64,000 bases of DNA, from contig OZ251545.1 in NCBI GenBank assembly GCA_965243335.1, forward strand, positions 3,968,001 through 4,032,000, written 5' to 3'. This document shows, one piece after another, positions 17,409-26,576 of this stretch (the stretch's first letter is position 1; each line of letters begins with the position of its first letter). The stretch is from JAJDXW01 sp965243335 (GTDB lineage Bacteria; Pseudomonadota; Gammaproteobacteria; HK1). The translations under genes and the position numbers were made by a program. The notes under the pieces were generated by a model. It had not been told where the DNA came from. It was given only the letters and a program-made list of their open reading frames with translations, and ran no database searches.

Positions 17409-20338
17409 TCGCGGCGCCCCTCATCCCGCCATTCAAGAAACTCTTCGTGCGACAGGGTTACGTCCCTGGCGTCGCGCTTTCGAGTCATGGCCTTGCTTAC
17501 CAGGGTGACCACAAGCTGGCGGAAGGTGGCGAAGTCCGGGCGGAAGTCCGCCTGGTTCACCCGGATGTACTTCCAGGTATCGCCCGTTGCCCTGGTAGTG
17601 CGCCGGCACCAGTCGTGCATCGCGGCGTCCTTTTCTTCCGTGCCTTCCCGGACCCGGCCCTTGGTCTCGACGATCCAATGGATGATCTGGCCGTCCAGCT
17701 CGCGCTGGACGGCTACCCAGTCCGGGTAGTAGAACCCGATGGCGCCGCTCGGCTTCAGGTAATCCACGCGGAACTTCGTGCCGGAAGCCCCCTGCTCCGT
17801 CGTGCCCAGGGCGGCGAAGCGCAGGACGTCGCCGGCGTTGTCCAGGAACTCCGCAAAGCGCCGCTCGAAGTCGTTCCAGGTGGCGACGAAGTTGAACACC
17901 GTCTTCTCCGCCACCAGAGGCGGGAGATTCCGCCGCCGCGTTCCGGATCGCTTCCCGTCTCGCGCGGCAGGAGACGCCTTTCCTGCCTCCGGGGGCGAAA
18001 GGTTCCGCCGCCAAGTGAAGGGCTTCGTCTCGGACAGGCGGAAGTCCTGCTTGTCGAATTCGATCTCGCGCCGTTCGACGGTGAGGTCGGCGATCCTGCG
18101 GACCAGGTACTTCGCGATGCCCTCCCTGATCTCCAGCCGGGCCAGATGGGAGCGCAGCGCATCGTCATCCAGGTCGATCTCCCGGCCAAAACACCGGCTC
18201 TCGACGTACTCACCCACCATCAGGTACAGCATCCGAAAACGATCGCGATCGGCGAGACCCGCCCTGGCGGCCACAAGATTGGCGATATCGGCCAGAAGCT
18301 CCCGGACGGGCCGCAGACCGCCAGAGACGTCGTCCTGAGCCACTTCGGTTTCGGTCGTGGCGAACTCCAGCTTCAAGCTGATCCGGAACCGCTCGTCGAG
18401 CTCTTCCTGCTCGAATATCGGCTCGAGGGACTGCACGTCCAGCTCCGAGAGCCTGCGATGGTCGTGCTCCAGGCTCGGCTTGGTGATGGGGATGGCGATG
18501 TCGTACTCCAGCCGCTCCTGCACCGGTTCGATGATGATCGGGGGCGGCGGGTTGGTATTCGTGCTCGCTACGCCGACACCCTCCGCCTCCAGTTGCTCGC
18601 GGAGGACGTTGAGCAGGTTGCGCGTGCCGAGCACCTCCAGGGTCTGGGTCCGGTCCGGGCTCACCTGCGTCATCAGGCGGAGCCCGCGCCCGATCACCTG
18701 CTCCGGGAGGATCTCGGCCTTCGCGGTGAACGGCCGCAGCCCCAGCACCACCGTCACGTTGCGCACGTCCCATCCTTCGCGCAGCATCATCACGCTGACG
18801 ATGGCCTTGATCCTGTTTTCGGCCCCGTCGATGTCCCGCGCCGCCTGCCGGGCCTTCTCGAGGTCCCCCTTCCTGATCTCTCCCGTGGTGTCGGTGTGGA
18901 TCACGAGCACCTCGGACTGCTTGAACCCGAACCCCCTGGTCTTCCACAGGTGCTCGCCCAGGGCGTCGGCGTAGACGTTCTTCTCCGCCATGACGAAGAG
19001 CACCGGCCGGATGCCCAGCCTCCGGTACACCTTCCGATGCGCCTTCCAGCGCCGGACGGCGGCCTGTAGCCAGTAGCCGTATTTCTCCGCCACGTTGTCC
19101 CTGGTAATCCCGTCAGGGTCTTCGGCTGGCTGGTTCCGATCGGCCTCCCCGGTGACGATGATGGGGGCCTTGACGATCCGATCCTCCACCGCCTGCGCCA
19201 ACGGGTAGTCCACCACCGTCCAAGGGAAGTACATGCCGTTCTGGTCCTTCGGCGTGGCGGAGAAGTCGAGCCAGGCGGCGAGGCCGTGCGGCAGCGCTTC
19301 GTGGATGGCGAGAAGCGATCTGCTCCAGGCAAGGTCCTCGTCGTGAACGTGGTGGGCTTCGTCGTTCAGCACGACCAGGTCCCGGAGCGACTTCACCCGC
19401 TCCAGCATGGAGCGTTGGCCGGACGAGGCGAGGTCCTGCGCGGGCTTTCTGCCGAGCAGCGCTTCGACGGCGTTCTCCGGCGTCCACTCCTCGTCGCGCG
19501 ACTCGTAGAGCTGGTGGACGTTGGTGAGGAAGAGGTTCCCCGACGGGTCCGGCTCGGCGGCCTCCCCCCGAAGGATCACCTTCTGGGAGAAGCCGGCCCG
19601 CCACTCCGGCGGAACGAGCGGGAGCCGATGGAATATCCGGTTGTCCGCGAAGTCCCTCTCCAGCCGTTGATGGACGATGACGTTGGGCGCCACGATGAGG
19701 AAATTGGTCGACAGGTCCGAGCCGGGGACGTGCTGCCGGTGCAGGCGGGACCAGACCACCGCCATCGCCATCACCCAGGTCTTGCCCGATCCGGTGGCCA
19801 TCTTGAAGGCGAAGCGGCGCAGGTTCTCGGGCGGCAGGTCCTGCACGCCCTCCGCCTCCAGCTCCGGCACGTAGCGGCGAAGCTGGCGCTTCCCCTCCAT
19901 CGTCGTCTGGAACACGACGTTCTCCGAGACCAGGTCCCTCTGCACGATCGTTCCGTAAGCCTCGATGAGCGTCTTCGTGTCGCGCTGGCCGGCGACCTCC
20001 ACCAGCCAGATCAACGTCTCGATCGCCTCGCGCTGGCAGAAGTGGTAGCGGAACGGCGCGTCGAAGCCGCGAACCTCGTGATCCTCCTCGAACCAGTATT
20101 CCAGCAGGCGGCGGGTGACGTCGGAGGCGCCCGGATAGCCGCCGTCGCGCCAAGCGTCCACCGTATCGCGGATCTTGGGCGCGAGCAGGAGCCGGCTCGG
20201 CCGCCGGCCGGAGTCGTCCTCGCGCCACCCGGTCGGGGCGTCGTCGTCCTTGACCAGGTGGGAGACGGGCGGCTCCCACGGCCGGCGATCCGGGATTGCC
20301 GGGAGGTCCCTGTCGTAGTCGATGACGGCCTTTGCCAT
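17396..20338 (-). CDS. Type III restriction-modification Res subunit (DEAD/H helicase-nuclease), 980 aa
   Basis: Superfamily 2 helicase. Walker A is ATGSGKT at 181-187 and motif II is NDEAHH near 325-330. Motif VI-like segments include LPEQVIGRGLRL. The C-terminal PD-(D/E)XK nuclease is visible as YPDWVAV (Asp873) and IVETKGR (Glu891, Lys893). In type III systems Res works only with a Mod methyltransferase. No intact mod gene is in this operon; only what looks like a Mod tail remains in the ORF at 21138-21695. Upstream are MNT and HEPN genes, often found inside such loci, and downstream is vapC. Without Mod, sequence-specific restriction is unlikely unless Mod is supplied elsewhere. Confidence 0.88.
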   Translation of the reverse strand: MAKAVIDYDRDLPAIPDRRPWEPPVSHLVKDDDAPTGWREDDSGRRPSRLLLAPKIRDTVDAWRDGGYPGASDVTRRLLEYWFEEDHEVRGFDAPFRYHFCQREAIETLIWLVEVAGQRDTKTLIEAYGTIVQRDLVSENVVFQTTMEGKRQLRRYVPELEAEGVQDLPPENLRRFAFKMATGSGKTWVMAMAVVWSRLHRQHVPGSDLSTNFLIVAPNVIVHQRLERDFADNRIFHRLPLVPPEWRAGFSQKVILRGEAAEPDPSGNLFLTNVHQLYESRDEEWTPENAVEALLGRKPAQDLASSGQRSMLERVKSLRDLVVLNDEAHHVHDEDLAWSRSLLAIHEALPHGLAAWLDFSATPKDQNGMYFPWTVVDYPLAQAVEDRIVKAPIIVTGEADRNQPAEDPDGITRDNVAEKYGYWLQAAVRRWKAHRKVYRRLGIRPVLFVMAEKNVYADALGEHLWKTRGFGFKQSEVLVIHTDTTGEIRKGDLEKARQAARDIDGAENRIKAIVSVMMLREGWDVRNVTVVLGLRPFTAKAEILPEQVIGRGLRLMTQVSPDRTQTLEVLGTRNLLNVLREQLEAEGVGVASTNTNPPPPIIIEPVQERLEYDIAIPITKPSLEHDHRRLSELDVQSLEPIFEQEELDERFRISLKLEFATTETEVAQDDVSGGLRPVRELLADIANLVAARAGLADRDRFRMLYLMVGEYVESRCFGREIDLDDDALRSHLARLEIREGIAKYLVRRIADLTVERREIEFDKQDFRLSETKPFTWRRNLSPPEAGKASPAARDGKRSGTRRRNLPPLVAEKTVFNFVATWNDFERRFAEFLDNAGDVLRFAALGTTEQGASGTKFRVDYLKPSGAIGFYYPDWVAVQRELDGQIIHWIVETKGRVREGTEEKDAAMHDWCRRTTRATGDTWKYIRVNQADFRPDFATFRQLVVTLVSKAMTRKRDARDVTLSHEEFLEWRDEGRREWLL

Positions 20339-20375
20339 GAGCTATCCTGCCTCCTCGTCGAAGATGATGACCGTC

Positions 20376-20801
20376 TCAGGCATCGCCGTGCTCCGGTTCG
20401 AGCTCCTGTGCGGTCAGGCCCTTGGCCAACAGATACTGCCGGATACGCTCAACGAACGCTCGCGCCCGCCGGCATTCGTCCCGGGATTCCTCGACGGTGA
20501 AGGAGATCCCCGCGTCGTAGTCCGCCATCAATCTGTCGTCCATCGCTTCAGCGAGTGCACCCGCCCATTGCGGCTCGATCTCGCCCGAACGCACCAGGTG
20601 GAGGCCGAACATCCTGCACACTGCGGCATGACTCGCGGTGTCGAGGTCGTGGACGAACAGCGCCGATTTGGCGGCGTGAAGACCTGCATGGCAGGACCGG
20701 TCCACGGAATCCTCCGGATAACCGGAGCGCATCAGGACTTCAGCCGCGCCCAATGACTTGGTTGCACGCCGCCATTCCGCCGCCGCCATCCCCCGATTCA
20801 C
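20376..20801 (-). CDS. HEPN-domain protein, MNT-HEPN type, about 141 aa
   Basis: The protein is all helical, with the HEPN pattern of these pairs: AAEWRRATKSLGAAEVLM, then SCHAGLHAAKSALFVHD, then an Arg-rich last helix (ECRRARAFVERIRQYLLAKG). A GTG at 20801 overlaps the stop of the nucleotidyltransferase gene (GTGA); the ATG at 20789 is the alternative start. HEPN and MNT proteins form two-component modules, in several studied cases toxin and antitoxin. Here the pair sits between the remains of a type III mod gene and the res gene. Confidence 0.75.
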   Translation of the reverse strand: MNRGMAAAEWRRATKSLGAAEVLMRSGYPEDSVDRSCHAGLHAAKSALFVHDLDTASHAAVCRMFGLHLVRSGEIEPQWAGALAEAMDDRLMADYDAGISFTVEESRDECRRARAFVERIRQYLLAKGLTAQELEPEHGDA

Positions 20802-21133
20802 AGGACGGACACCCCCTCGCGTTCCACGGCTTGCTGAAAGGGGAAGCCGCGTCTCTTCCTGTCCTCCCACTCTTCCTGCGTGTAAGCGAAAATCGAGGGC
20901 ACGGCCCAGGACACCGCGGCCAGCTCGTATCCGATCTCCCGCAACGGGCGCTTGAGGTGGCCAGCGCCATCCTTGACCACGACCAGTACGTCGAGGTCGC
21001 TGTCTTCCCGGGCGTCGCCGCGCGCCTTGGAGCCGTAGATGACCATGCGCAGGACCGTGCCGGGGTGACGCTCGCGGAGCGCCTTCCGATACTCGTCCAG
21101 CCAGGTCTGTTCTTCGGGGTGAAGTTTCAGCAT
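20798..21133 (-). CDS. Minimal nucleotidyltransferase (MNT), 111 aa
   Basis: Pol-beta-like nucleotidyltransferase with the motif GSKARGD (34-40) followed by SDLDVLVVV (Asp46 and Asp48 as metal ligands). I start it at the ATG at 21133, since the open frame upstream is a shadow of the preceding gene. The stop overlaps the GTG start of the HEPN gene. MNT proteins of this size are antitoxins that modify or bind HEPN partners. The pair is embedded in the restriction operon. Confidence 0.82.
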   Translation of the reverse strand: MLKLHPEEQTWLDEYRKALRERHPGTVLRMVIYGSKARGDAREDSDLDVLVVVKDGAGHLKRPLREIGYELAAVSWAVPSIFAYTQEEWEDRKRRGFPFQQAVEREGVSVL

Positions 21134-21137
21134 TGTC

Positions 21138-21695
21138 CTATACCTCGACGTCGTAGCCCTGCGACGTGTCGTTGCCGAAGATGTCGATGACCTTGACCAG
21201 CAAATGATACCGCCCCGGCTTCTCGTATGCGTGCGGGTCGGATGCAAGGGCCAGGGTCCGGTCCTTGCGCGGTTCTTCTTGGGTCGGTCCGCGATCTTCC
21301 CCGATCCAGGGAAAACGGTGTGGATCGATGATGTGCAGGACCACGTCACGAATACGCCTCGCCTGTTCGGCGTCCCCGCGCAGTACGCTGGCCGCCAGCG
21401 TCGTCCCGGCCAGGATCTTCAGGCCGTCCTCCGATATGGGCGGCGCCGACAGGTATCTGAAACCAGTCCGCGCGTCATCGTCGGCAACCACATCGGCCAT
21501 GGTGTTCCGGACGTTCTCCTCGTCGGCCAGGGACGGCAGACGGTCGATGAGGTCGGCGAAGATCGGCGTGAATGTCTCGAAGAACCGGGTGTACTGTTCC
21601 CGCGGTTCGTTCAGCCGCGATCGCCGAAACCGGTCCGTGGCCGCTGTAGCGTCCTCCGTCAGCTCGGCCAGCGACCATGCCCTGGGCTCAGCCAT
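21138..21695 (-). CDS. Chimeric ORF: XamI-family endonuclease N-terminus fused to a type III Mod C-terminal tail, 185 aa
   Basis: Residues 1 to about 142 resemble the N-terminal half of XamI-family restriction enzymes: TGFRYLSAPPISEDGLKILA and PHRFPWIGEDRGPTQEE. The gene overlaps by 8 bases the stop of an Eco57I/XamI-type methylase, the expected partner. The last 34 residues (DPHAYEKPGRYHLLVKVIDI then FGNDTSQGYDVEV) do not fit XamI. They match what I recall as the C-terminal tail of type III Mod methyltransferases. The junction is near 21250-21290. The XamI catalytic region and almost all of mod appear deleted, leaving an in-frame fusion unlikely to cut DNA. The family identities are from memory and need a search. 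Confidence 0.65.
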   Translation of the reverse strand: MAEPRAWSLAELTEDATAATDRFRRSRLNEPREQYTRFFETFTPIFADLIDRLPSLADEENVRNTMADVVADDDARTGFRYLSAPPISEDGLKILAGTTLAASVLRGDAEQARRIRDVVLHIIDPHRFPWIGEDRGPTQEEPRKDRTLALASDPHAYEKPGRYHLLVKVIDIFGNDTSQGYDVEV

Positions 21696-23448
21696 GCAAC
21701 CGCTCCAGCTTCGGGATGGGGATGCGTTCCAGCTCCTTCGGCTCGAACTTCGTCAGGCCGCCGGCATAGGTCCGGCCGGCGGACACGCCCACGTTGTTCC
21801 GCAGCCAGGCGGCCAGATCGTCGAGCACCACGGGCGGCAGGGTCTCGCGCGGGTAGAGCCCGTGGGCGATGTTGAGGTGTCGGGCGCCGCACCGATTGCG
21901 GACGAACGCCGGCGGTCGGCGCGCCATGTAGGTGCACAGGATCGGGGCCGGAGGACGGAGGCCCACCGCCCACCAGGCGCGCCGGTGGCGGGCGACGTAG
22001 GACTTGCCCGCGCCCATGCCTTCCGCCCAGCACAGGAAACGGCGGACCTGGCGCCGGTCCGCCTCGTCGAGCTCCCCGAGGTCGACCGGCAGATCGATCA
22101 CGCGGCGCAACGCGGTGGCGCGGGAGAGCGCCGCGCCGGCGTCCAGCAGCTCCCGGGCGCGGGTGACGGCGGGGCTTAGCACCGCCTCCGGCAGCGCGCC
22201 GGTCCAGCCGCCGGCGATCCAGACGGCGTTGCAGCCGGTGACCTGGCCGCGATGGACGCGGCAGACCTCGCCCAGCTCCATCGAGCCGGACGGCGGGCGC
22301 TTCGCCGGCCGCAGAAACGGCGACCAGCGCCGCGCCGCGTCGAGACGCGCCCGGGAGACGGTCCGGCCGCCTTCGAGCGCGCTCAGGCCCCCAAGCGAGG
22401 ACACCTCCCGGAAGCGAACGCCCCGGCTCCGCCTCGCGGCGCGGAAACAGGTGATCACACCCGTCGTCGCCGTATCGGGGAAGGGCATGGCGGCGGGCGC
22501 GATGACGTGCAGCGCCTCGGCCCCGAAGCCGTTGACGAGCAGCTTGCGCATGAGGGCGCCGTAGTTCACGTCCAGCCATTCCGCGGAGGTGATGAACGCG
22601 CCGTAGTCTCCGTCGCGGCAGAGCTGGTGCGTCCTGAGGAAGAAGTGGACGTGCAATCCCGCGAGCCGGCTCGCCGTGAAGCCGAAGCTGGCCGCGGTGC
22701 TCGACAGCCAGCGCTTCCACTCCGGCGCGACGTCGTGATGGCGGACGTAGGGCGGGTTGCCCAGAAAGAGGGTCTGCCCGTCGATCTCCGGGAGCGGAGC
22801 GGCGCGGTAGTCGGCGACCACCAGGGTCAGCCGCTCCGCCATGCCGCGCACGACGGCGTTGGCGCGCAGCAGGAGGGCCGCCAGCGGGTCGATCTCGATA
22901 CCGATCAGCCCGGCATCGGGGAAAGCCTCGCCGGCGGCCAGAAGGAAGCGCCCCGACCCCGCGCCGGGGTCGACGATGCGCGCCGGGGCGCCGACGCCGG
23001 CGCTGGCGCCGACGGCCCATCGGATCATGGCCTCCACGATGGGGGCGGGCGTGTAGACCGCTCCATGCCCGCGACGCGCCTCCGGGGTGCGCAGCCGGCA
23101 GAAGGCTTCGCCGAGGGGGTCGCCGCCGCACGCGATGTCGCGGCGCAGGTGCGACAGGAGCTCGGGGGGCGGCGCGGGCGCTTCGCGGGCGAGGGCGCAT
23201 TCGAGCCGGGTCGGAGGCGCATCCCGGGAGGCAAGGGCGGCAGCGGCGCCGGCGAGCTCGGGCTCCGAGGCCGGAAAACCCTCCGTTCGCGCGCGATTCA
23301 AGGCCCCGGGAAGGTCCCGGGACCGTGCATCCTCCGTCTCCGCATGAGCCCGCCGACCCGGGTGAACGGCGCGTGGCGGGCTATCCTGCAAGACCCTGCC
23401 TATGGCCATCGTTGCCCTCGCAGACATCGAACCGCGACGCCTGCACAC
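21688..23448 (-). CDS. Adenine-specific DNA methyltransferase, XamI/Eco57I type
   Basis: N6-adenine methylase. The SAM site is IVDPGAGSGRFLLAAGEAFP and the catalytic motif is LFLGNPPYVRHH, followed by a C-terminal target-recognition part ending TKFEPKELERIPIPKLERL. It is the first gene of the minus-strand restriction operon and overlaps the XamI-like ORF by 8 bases. The frame is open to 23448, but the first 50-55 residues are Arg-rich and non-conserved; a TTG at the codon of LNRARTEGFP is a plausible real start. With the cognate nuclease truncated, it may act as an orphan methylase. Confidence 0.82.
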   Translation of the reverse strand: MCRRRGSMSARATMAIGRVLQDSPPRAVHPGRRAHAETEDARSRDLPGALNRARTEGFPASEPELAGAAAALASRDAPPTRLECALAREAPAPPPELLSHLRRDIACGGDPLGEAFCRLRTPEARRGHGAVYTPAPIVEAMIRWAVGASAGVGAPARIVDPGAGSGRFLLAAGEAFPDAGLIGIEIDPLAALLLRANAVVRGMAERLTLVVADYRAAPLPEIDGQTLFLGNPPYVRHHDVAPEWKRWLSSTAASFGFTASRLAGLHVHFFLRTHQLCRDGDYGAFITSAEWLDVNYGALMRKLLVNGFGAEALHVIAPAAMPFPDTATTGVITCFRAARRSRGVRFREVSSLGGLSALEGGRTVSRARLDAARRWSPFLRPAKRPPSGSMELGEVCRVHRGQVTGCNAVWIAGGWTGALPEAVLSPAVTRARELLDAGAALSRATALRRVIDLPVDLGELDEADRRQVRRFLCWAEGMGAGKSYVARHRRAWWAVGLRPPAPILCTYMARRPPAFVRNRCGARHLNIAHGLYPRETLPPVVLDDLAAWLRNNVGVSAGRTYAGGLTKFEPKELERIPIPKLERLHG

Positions 23449-23614
23449 CGCCCTTGTTCGCCTCCCGCGTGGCCCGGCTCTCGTTGACGGTCTCGATGAC
23501 CTAGAACGGCAGGCCGACCCGCGGGACCTCCTTGCGGGATTCCGAGGTCCGAATCATAGAAGCCGCCCGCCCACGACCGCCTTCCGCTTCGCGGGCGGCT
23601 CGCGGGTGGGACTC

Positions 23615-23724
23615 TGCGGGCGGGACACAAGCGTTCCCAGGGGCGCGGCGCTCACTACCGGGGCGCCCGGCTCGGGCAGCCTCCGGGCCACGGCGGGACA
23701 CGAGCGCTCCCAGGGGAGCGGTCC
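23615..23724. repeat. Half copies of REP family A
   Basis: A right arm (TGCGGGCGGGACACAAGCGT then TCCCAG) lies at 23615-23640, and a diverged second right arm lies at about 23691-23714. No left arm is seen. The rest of 23449-23728 holds no gene. Confidence 0.65.
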
Positions 23725-23728
23725 CCGC

Positions 23729-24412
23729 TCACAGCAGCCCCGCCTTCCGGAAGCTGAAGGTCTCCTCCGGCGAGACGATCAGGTGGTCGGCCACCCGGAG
23801 GCCGATGGTCTCGGCCGCCAGCACGACGGCCCGCGTCAGCACCTGGTCGTGCTCGCTCGGGCGGACGTCGCCGCTCGGGTGGTTGTGCGCGAGCACGATC
23901 GCCGCCGCCTGGCGCCGGAGCGCGGCCTCCACCACCCGGCGGGGATACACCGCCGCGCGGTCGATCGTGCCCTCCTGCAACGTCTCCACGCCGTTGCGGA
24001 GCAGCCGATGCGCGGAGTCGAGGTACGCCACGGCGAACACCTCGTGCCCGAGGGCGCCGATCCTCATGCGCCAGAAGTCGGCGAGCCGTTGCGGGTCGCG
24101 GAGCACCTCCGCTCCCTCCGACGCTTCCTGCAGGTAGAGCGTCGCCGCTTCGCGGATGACCCGCAGGCCGATCGCGGCGGCCTCGCCGATGCCGCCCACC
24201 GAACGCAGCTCGGGGAGCGGGGCGTCGAGGACCCCCCGCAGGCTGCCGAAGCGCTCGAGCAGCGCCTTGGCGGGCTGCTTCACGTCCGAGCGGGGGATGG
24301 CCAGGGTCAGCAGCAGCTCGATGACCTCGTGCTCCGCGAACCCCGCGAGGCCGCCCGCGAGGAAGCGTTCGCGGAGCCGCTTGCGGTGCCCGTGGTAGTG
24401 CGGCCGTTCCAT
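23729..24412 (-). CDS. radC: RadC family protein (JAB/MPN metalloprotease-like), 227 aa
   Basis: Full-length RadC. The N-terminal helix-hairpin-helix-like part has GHRKRLRERFLAGGLAGFAE and SVGGIGEAAAIGLR. The C-terminal JAB domain has the metal motif LAHNHPSGDVRPSEHD. The ATG at 24412 gives the usual length; a long open frame upstream is Pro/Arg-rich and not conserved. RadC function is unsettled; homologues often sit in mobile and defence regions. It lies alone at the right edge of the defence island. Confidence 0.9.
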   Translation of the reverse strand: MERPHYHGHRKRLRERFLAGGLAGFAEHEVIELLLTLAIPRSDVKQPAKALLERFGSLRGVLDAPLPELRSVGGIGEAAAIGLRVIREAATLYLQEASEGAEVLRDPQRLADFWRMRIGALGHEVFAVAYLDSAHRLLRNGVETLQEGTIDRAAVYPRRVVEAALRRQAAAIVLAHNHPSGDVRPSEHDQVLTRAVVLAAETIGLRVADHLIVSPEETFSFRKAGLL

Positions 24413-24728
24413 CTCCGTCTCGTCTCTGGCGGAGGCCGAGGTCACCCGGTCGGGGGCGCGAACCCCGCCCCGCCGAACGCCGCGCTTGCCGCCGGCAGCG
24501 CCGGACCTCTTTCCGCCCCGCCAGCGGCGCTCCCCGCCGCGCCGCCTTGTTCGGGAGAGATCGCTTGGTCCACAATGAAGCTCCTCGAAACGCGGTGGGC
24601 GTCCTTCGCGCCAGGCCCGGTCGGCCGCGCCTCGCTGCGGCGGGACGCGGCAGGACGGCACGGGCCGGACGCGGGAGCGTACCGCACTCGGGGTCGAAAG
24701 AGGTCCCACGCCCAAAGGGAGACACGAT
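24413..24728. other. Intergenic, no gene seen
   Basis: 316 bases between divergent radC and the binding-protein gene. The reading frames are low-complexity, and no repeat or clear promoter could be assigned. Confidence 0.4.
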
Positions 24729-26417
24729 ATGGCCCAGCAAGGCTTCCCGAACCCACTCTGGACCCGCCGCCACTTCCTGAAGACGAGCGCGGCAGCGGCG
24801 GCAAGCCTCTACGGCTTGTATTCGGCCGGCGCCCGCGCCTCCGTCCCGATGGAGTTCGACGGCTCGTCGTTCCAGCTCGCCGCGCCCGAGCCGAACGCCA
24901 AACCGGGCGGCGTCCTTCGCTACGGCATCACGATGCGCCCGCCGCACCTCGACTTCCACCAGTCCGGCACCGTCAACAACCTCGGCAGCCAGGGCTGCCT
25001 GTACGACAACCTGATCCGGCGCAACCCGCTCGACAGCGGGCAGACCATCATCCCCGACCTGGCCCATAGCTGGGAGATCGCGAAGGACGGCAAGACCTAC
25101 ACCTTCTTCCTGCGCAAGGGGGTGCGCTTCTCCGACGGCGCGGAGCTGACCGCGGACGACGTGAAGGCCACGTTCGACCGGATCACCAGGCCGCCCGAGG
25201 GCATCAACATCCCGCGCAGCGCCCTCTTCACCTCGGTGAGCGAGGTCAACGTGCGCGACAGGCACACCGTCGAGTTCAAGCTCTCCGCGCCACGCCCGCC
25301 AGCGTTCATCATGGGGGCGATCGCGAGCGGCTGGAACGGCATCGTGCGCAAGAAGACCCTGGAGGAGAACAGCTACAACCTGCGCAAGACCCTCGACGTG
25401 CCGGGCACCGGGCCGTTCCGCAGCGTCAAGCGGGTCGAGCAGGAGATCTGGGTGATGGAGAAGAACCCGGACTACTGGATGGAGGGCCTGCCCTACCTCG
25501 ACGGGATCGAGTTCTACCACGGCCTCCCGTTCTCGCCCGAGCTCGGCTCCGCCCTGCTCGCCGGGCGGACCGACTACGCGCGCCTCATCGACCCGGTGAC
25601 CCGCAAGGAGGTCGACGGCCGCGACGGCATGACCGCCACCGACTACTACCAGAGCGTCATCCAGGCGGTCTGGGTCAACCACGACCGCGCGCCGTTCAAC
25701 GACCCGCGGGTGCGCCGGGCCATGCACCTCGTCCTCGACCGCCCGGTCCTGGTCGACGTGGTAAAGGACGTGGCGCCGATGATGGTCGGGGGGTTCATCT
25801 ACCCCTTCTCCGACGTCGCGACGCCGAAGGACGAGCTGTCGAAGCGGCTCGGCTACCAGCCGGACACGACCGCCTCGATCCGGGAGGCCAAGGCGCTGCT
25901 CGAGGCCGCCGGCCACGGCGACGGCATCAAGGGCCTCGACTTCCTCGTCCGCGAGGTGGCGAGCTTCAAGCTCTGGTCGCAGGCGATCCAGGCGATGCTG
26001 CAGCAGACCCTGAACATCGAGTGCAACCTGCGCACGGTGGTGGAGTCGGTCTGGTTCGACGACACCAACTCGGGCAACTTCGACATGTCGATCGGGGCCA
26101 TCGTCTCGACCCTCATCGACCCGTCGGACTACTTCAACACCTGGTACGGCAAGGACGGGCCGCAGAACTACTCGCAGTGGGAGGACGAGCGGTTCAACGC
26201 CCTCCTCGAGACCATCGACAGCGAGGTCGATCCGGTGAAGCGCCAGGCCGCGATCACCGAAGCGGAGATGATCATGGAGGAGAACCCGCCGCTCCTGCCG
26301 GTCTCGTGGGAGAAGATCAACGACGGCTGGTACGACTACGTCAAGGGCCACAACCCCTACAACTACTTCGGGATCTACGACGTGGTGCGGATGGACACGT
26401 TCTGGCTCGACAAGTAG
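24729..26417 (+). CDS. ABC transporter substrate-binding protein, family 5 (peptide/nickel type), Tat-exported, 562 aa
   Basis: Periplasmic binding protein with a twin-arginine signal (TRRHFLKTSAAAAASLYG, residues 13-30). The SBP_bac_5 body includes PGGVLRYGITMRPPHLDFHQ, the family signature FFLRKGVRFSDGAELTADDV and ILADNPPLLPV-like closing strands. AGGGAGA precedes the ATG at 24729, and a strong hairpin terminator follows the stop. It is the only family 5 binding protein in the window and so the natural partner of the split DppBC/DppDF set at 4.9-9.3 kb. It also neighbours the LLM/M24/cupin/RidA cluster, which may handle the imported compound. Confidence 0.92.
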   Translation: MAQQGFPNPLWTRRHFLKTSAAAAASLYGLYSAGARASVPMEFDGSSFQLAAPEPNAKPGGVLRYGITMRPPHLDFHQSGTVNNLGSQGCLYDNLIRRNPLDSGQTIIPDLAHSWEIAKDGKTYTFFLRKGVRFSDGAELTADDVKATFDRITRPPEGINIPRSALFTSVSEVNVRDRHTVEFKLSAPRPPAFIMGAIASGWNGIVRKKTLEENSYNLRKTLDVPGTGPFRSVKRVEQEIWVMEKNPDYWMEGLPYLDGIEFYHGLPFSPELGSALLAGRTDYARLIDPVTRKEVDGRDGMTATDYYQSVIQAVWVNHDRAPFNDPRVRRAMHLVLDRPVLVDVVKDVAPMMVGGFIYPFSDVATPKDELSKRLGYQPDTTASIREAKALLEAAGHGDGIKGLDFLVREVASFKLWSQAIQAMLQQTLNIECNLRTVVESVWFDDTNSGNFDMSIGAIVSTLIDPSDYFNTWYGKDGPQNYSQWEDERFNALLETIDSEVDPVKRQAAITEAEMIMEENPPLLPVSWEKINDGWYDYVKGHNPYNYFGIYDVVRMDTFWLDK

Positions 26418-26467
26418 GGGGAGACGGCGCGCCGCGGGCCGGCGGCCCGCGGCGCGGACGGAGAACG

Positions 26468-26503
26468 GGGCCCGCGCCGGCCACGAGCCGGCGCGGGCCC
26501 TTT
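26468..26503 (+). terminator. Intrinsic terminator after the binding-protein gene
   Basis: A perfect 14-bp stem (GGGCCCGCGCCGGC, loop CACGA, then its complement) is followed by TTTCAT. It starts 51 bases after the stop. A second GC-rich hairpin lies just before it at about 26432-26456. Confidence 0.75.
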
Positions 26504-26576
26504 CATGCCGCGGAGCTGGTTCGCGGGTGACCCGGTCCGGTCGGGTCGGAGCGGCGGAAATCCTGGGGACGGCACG

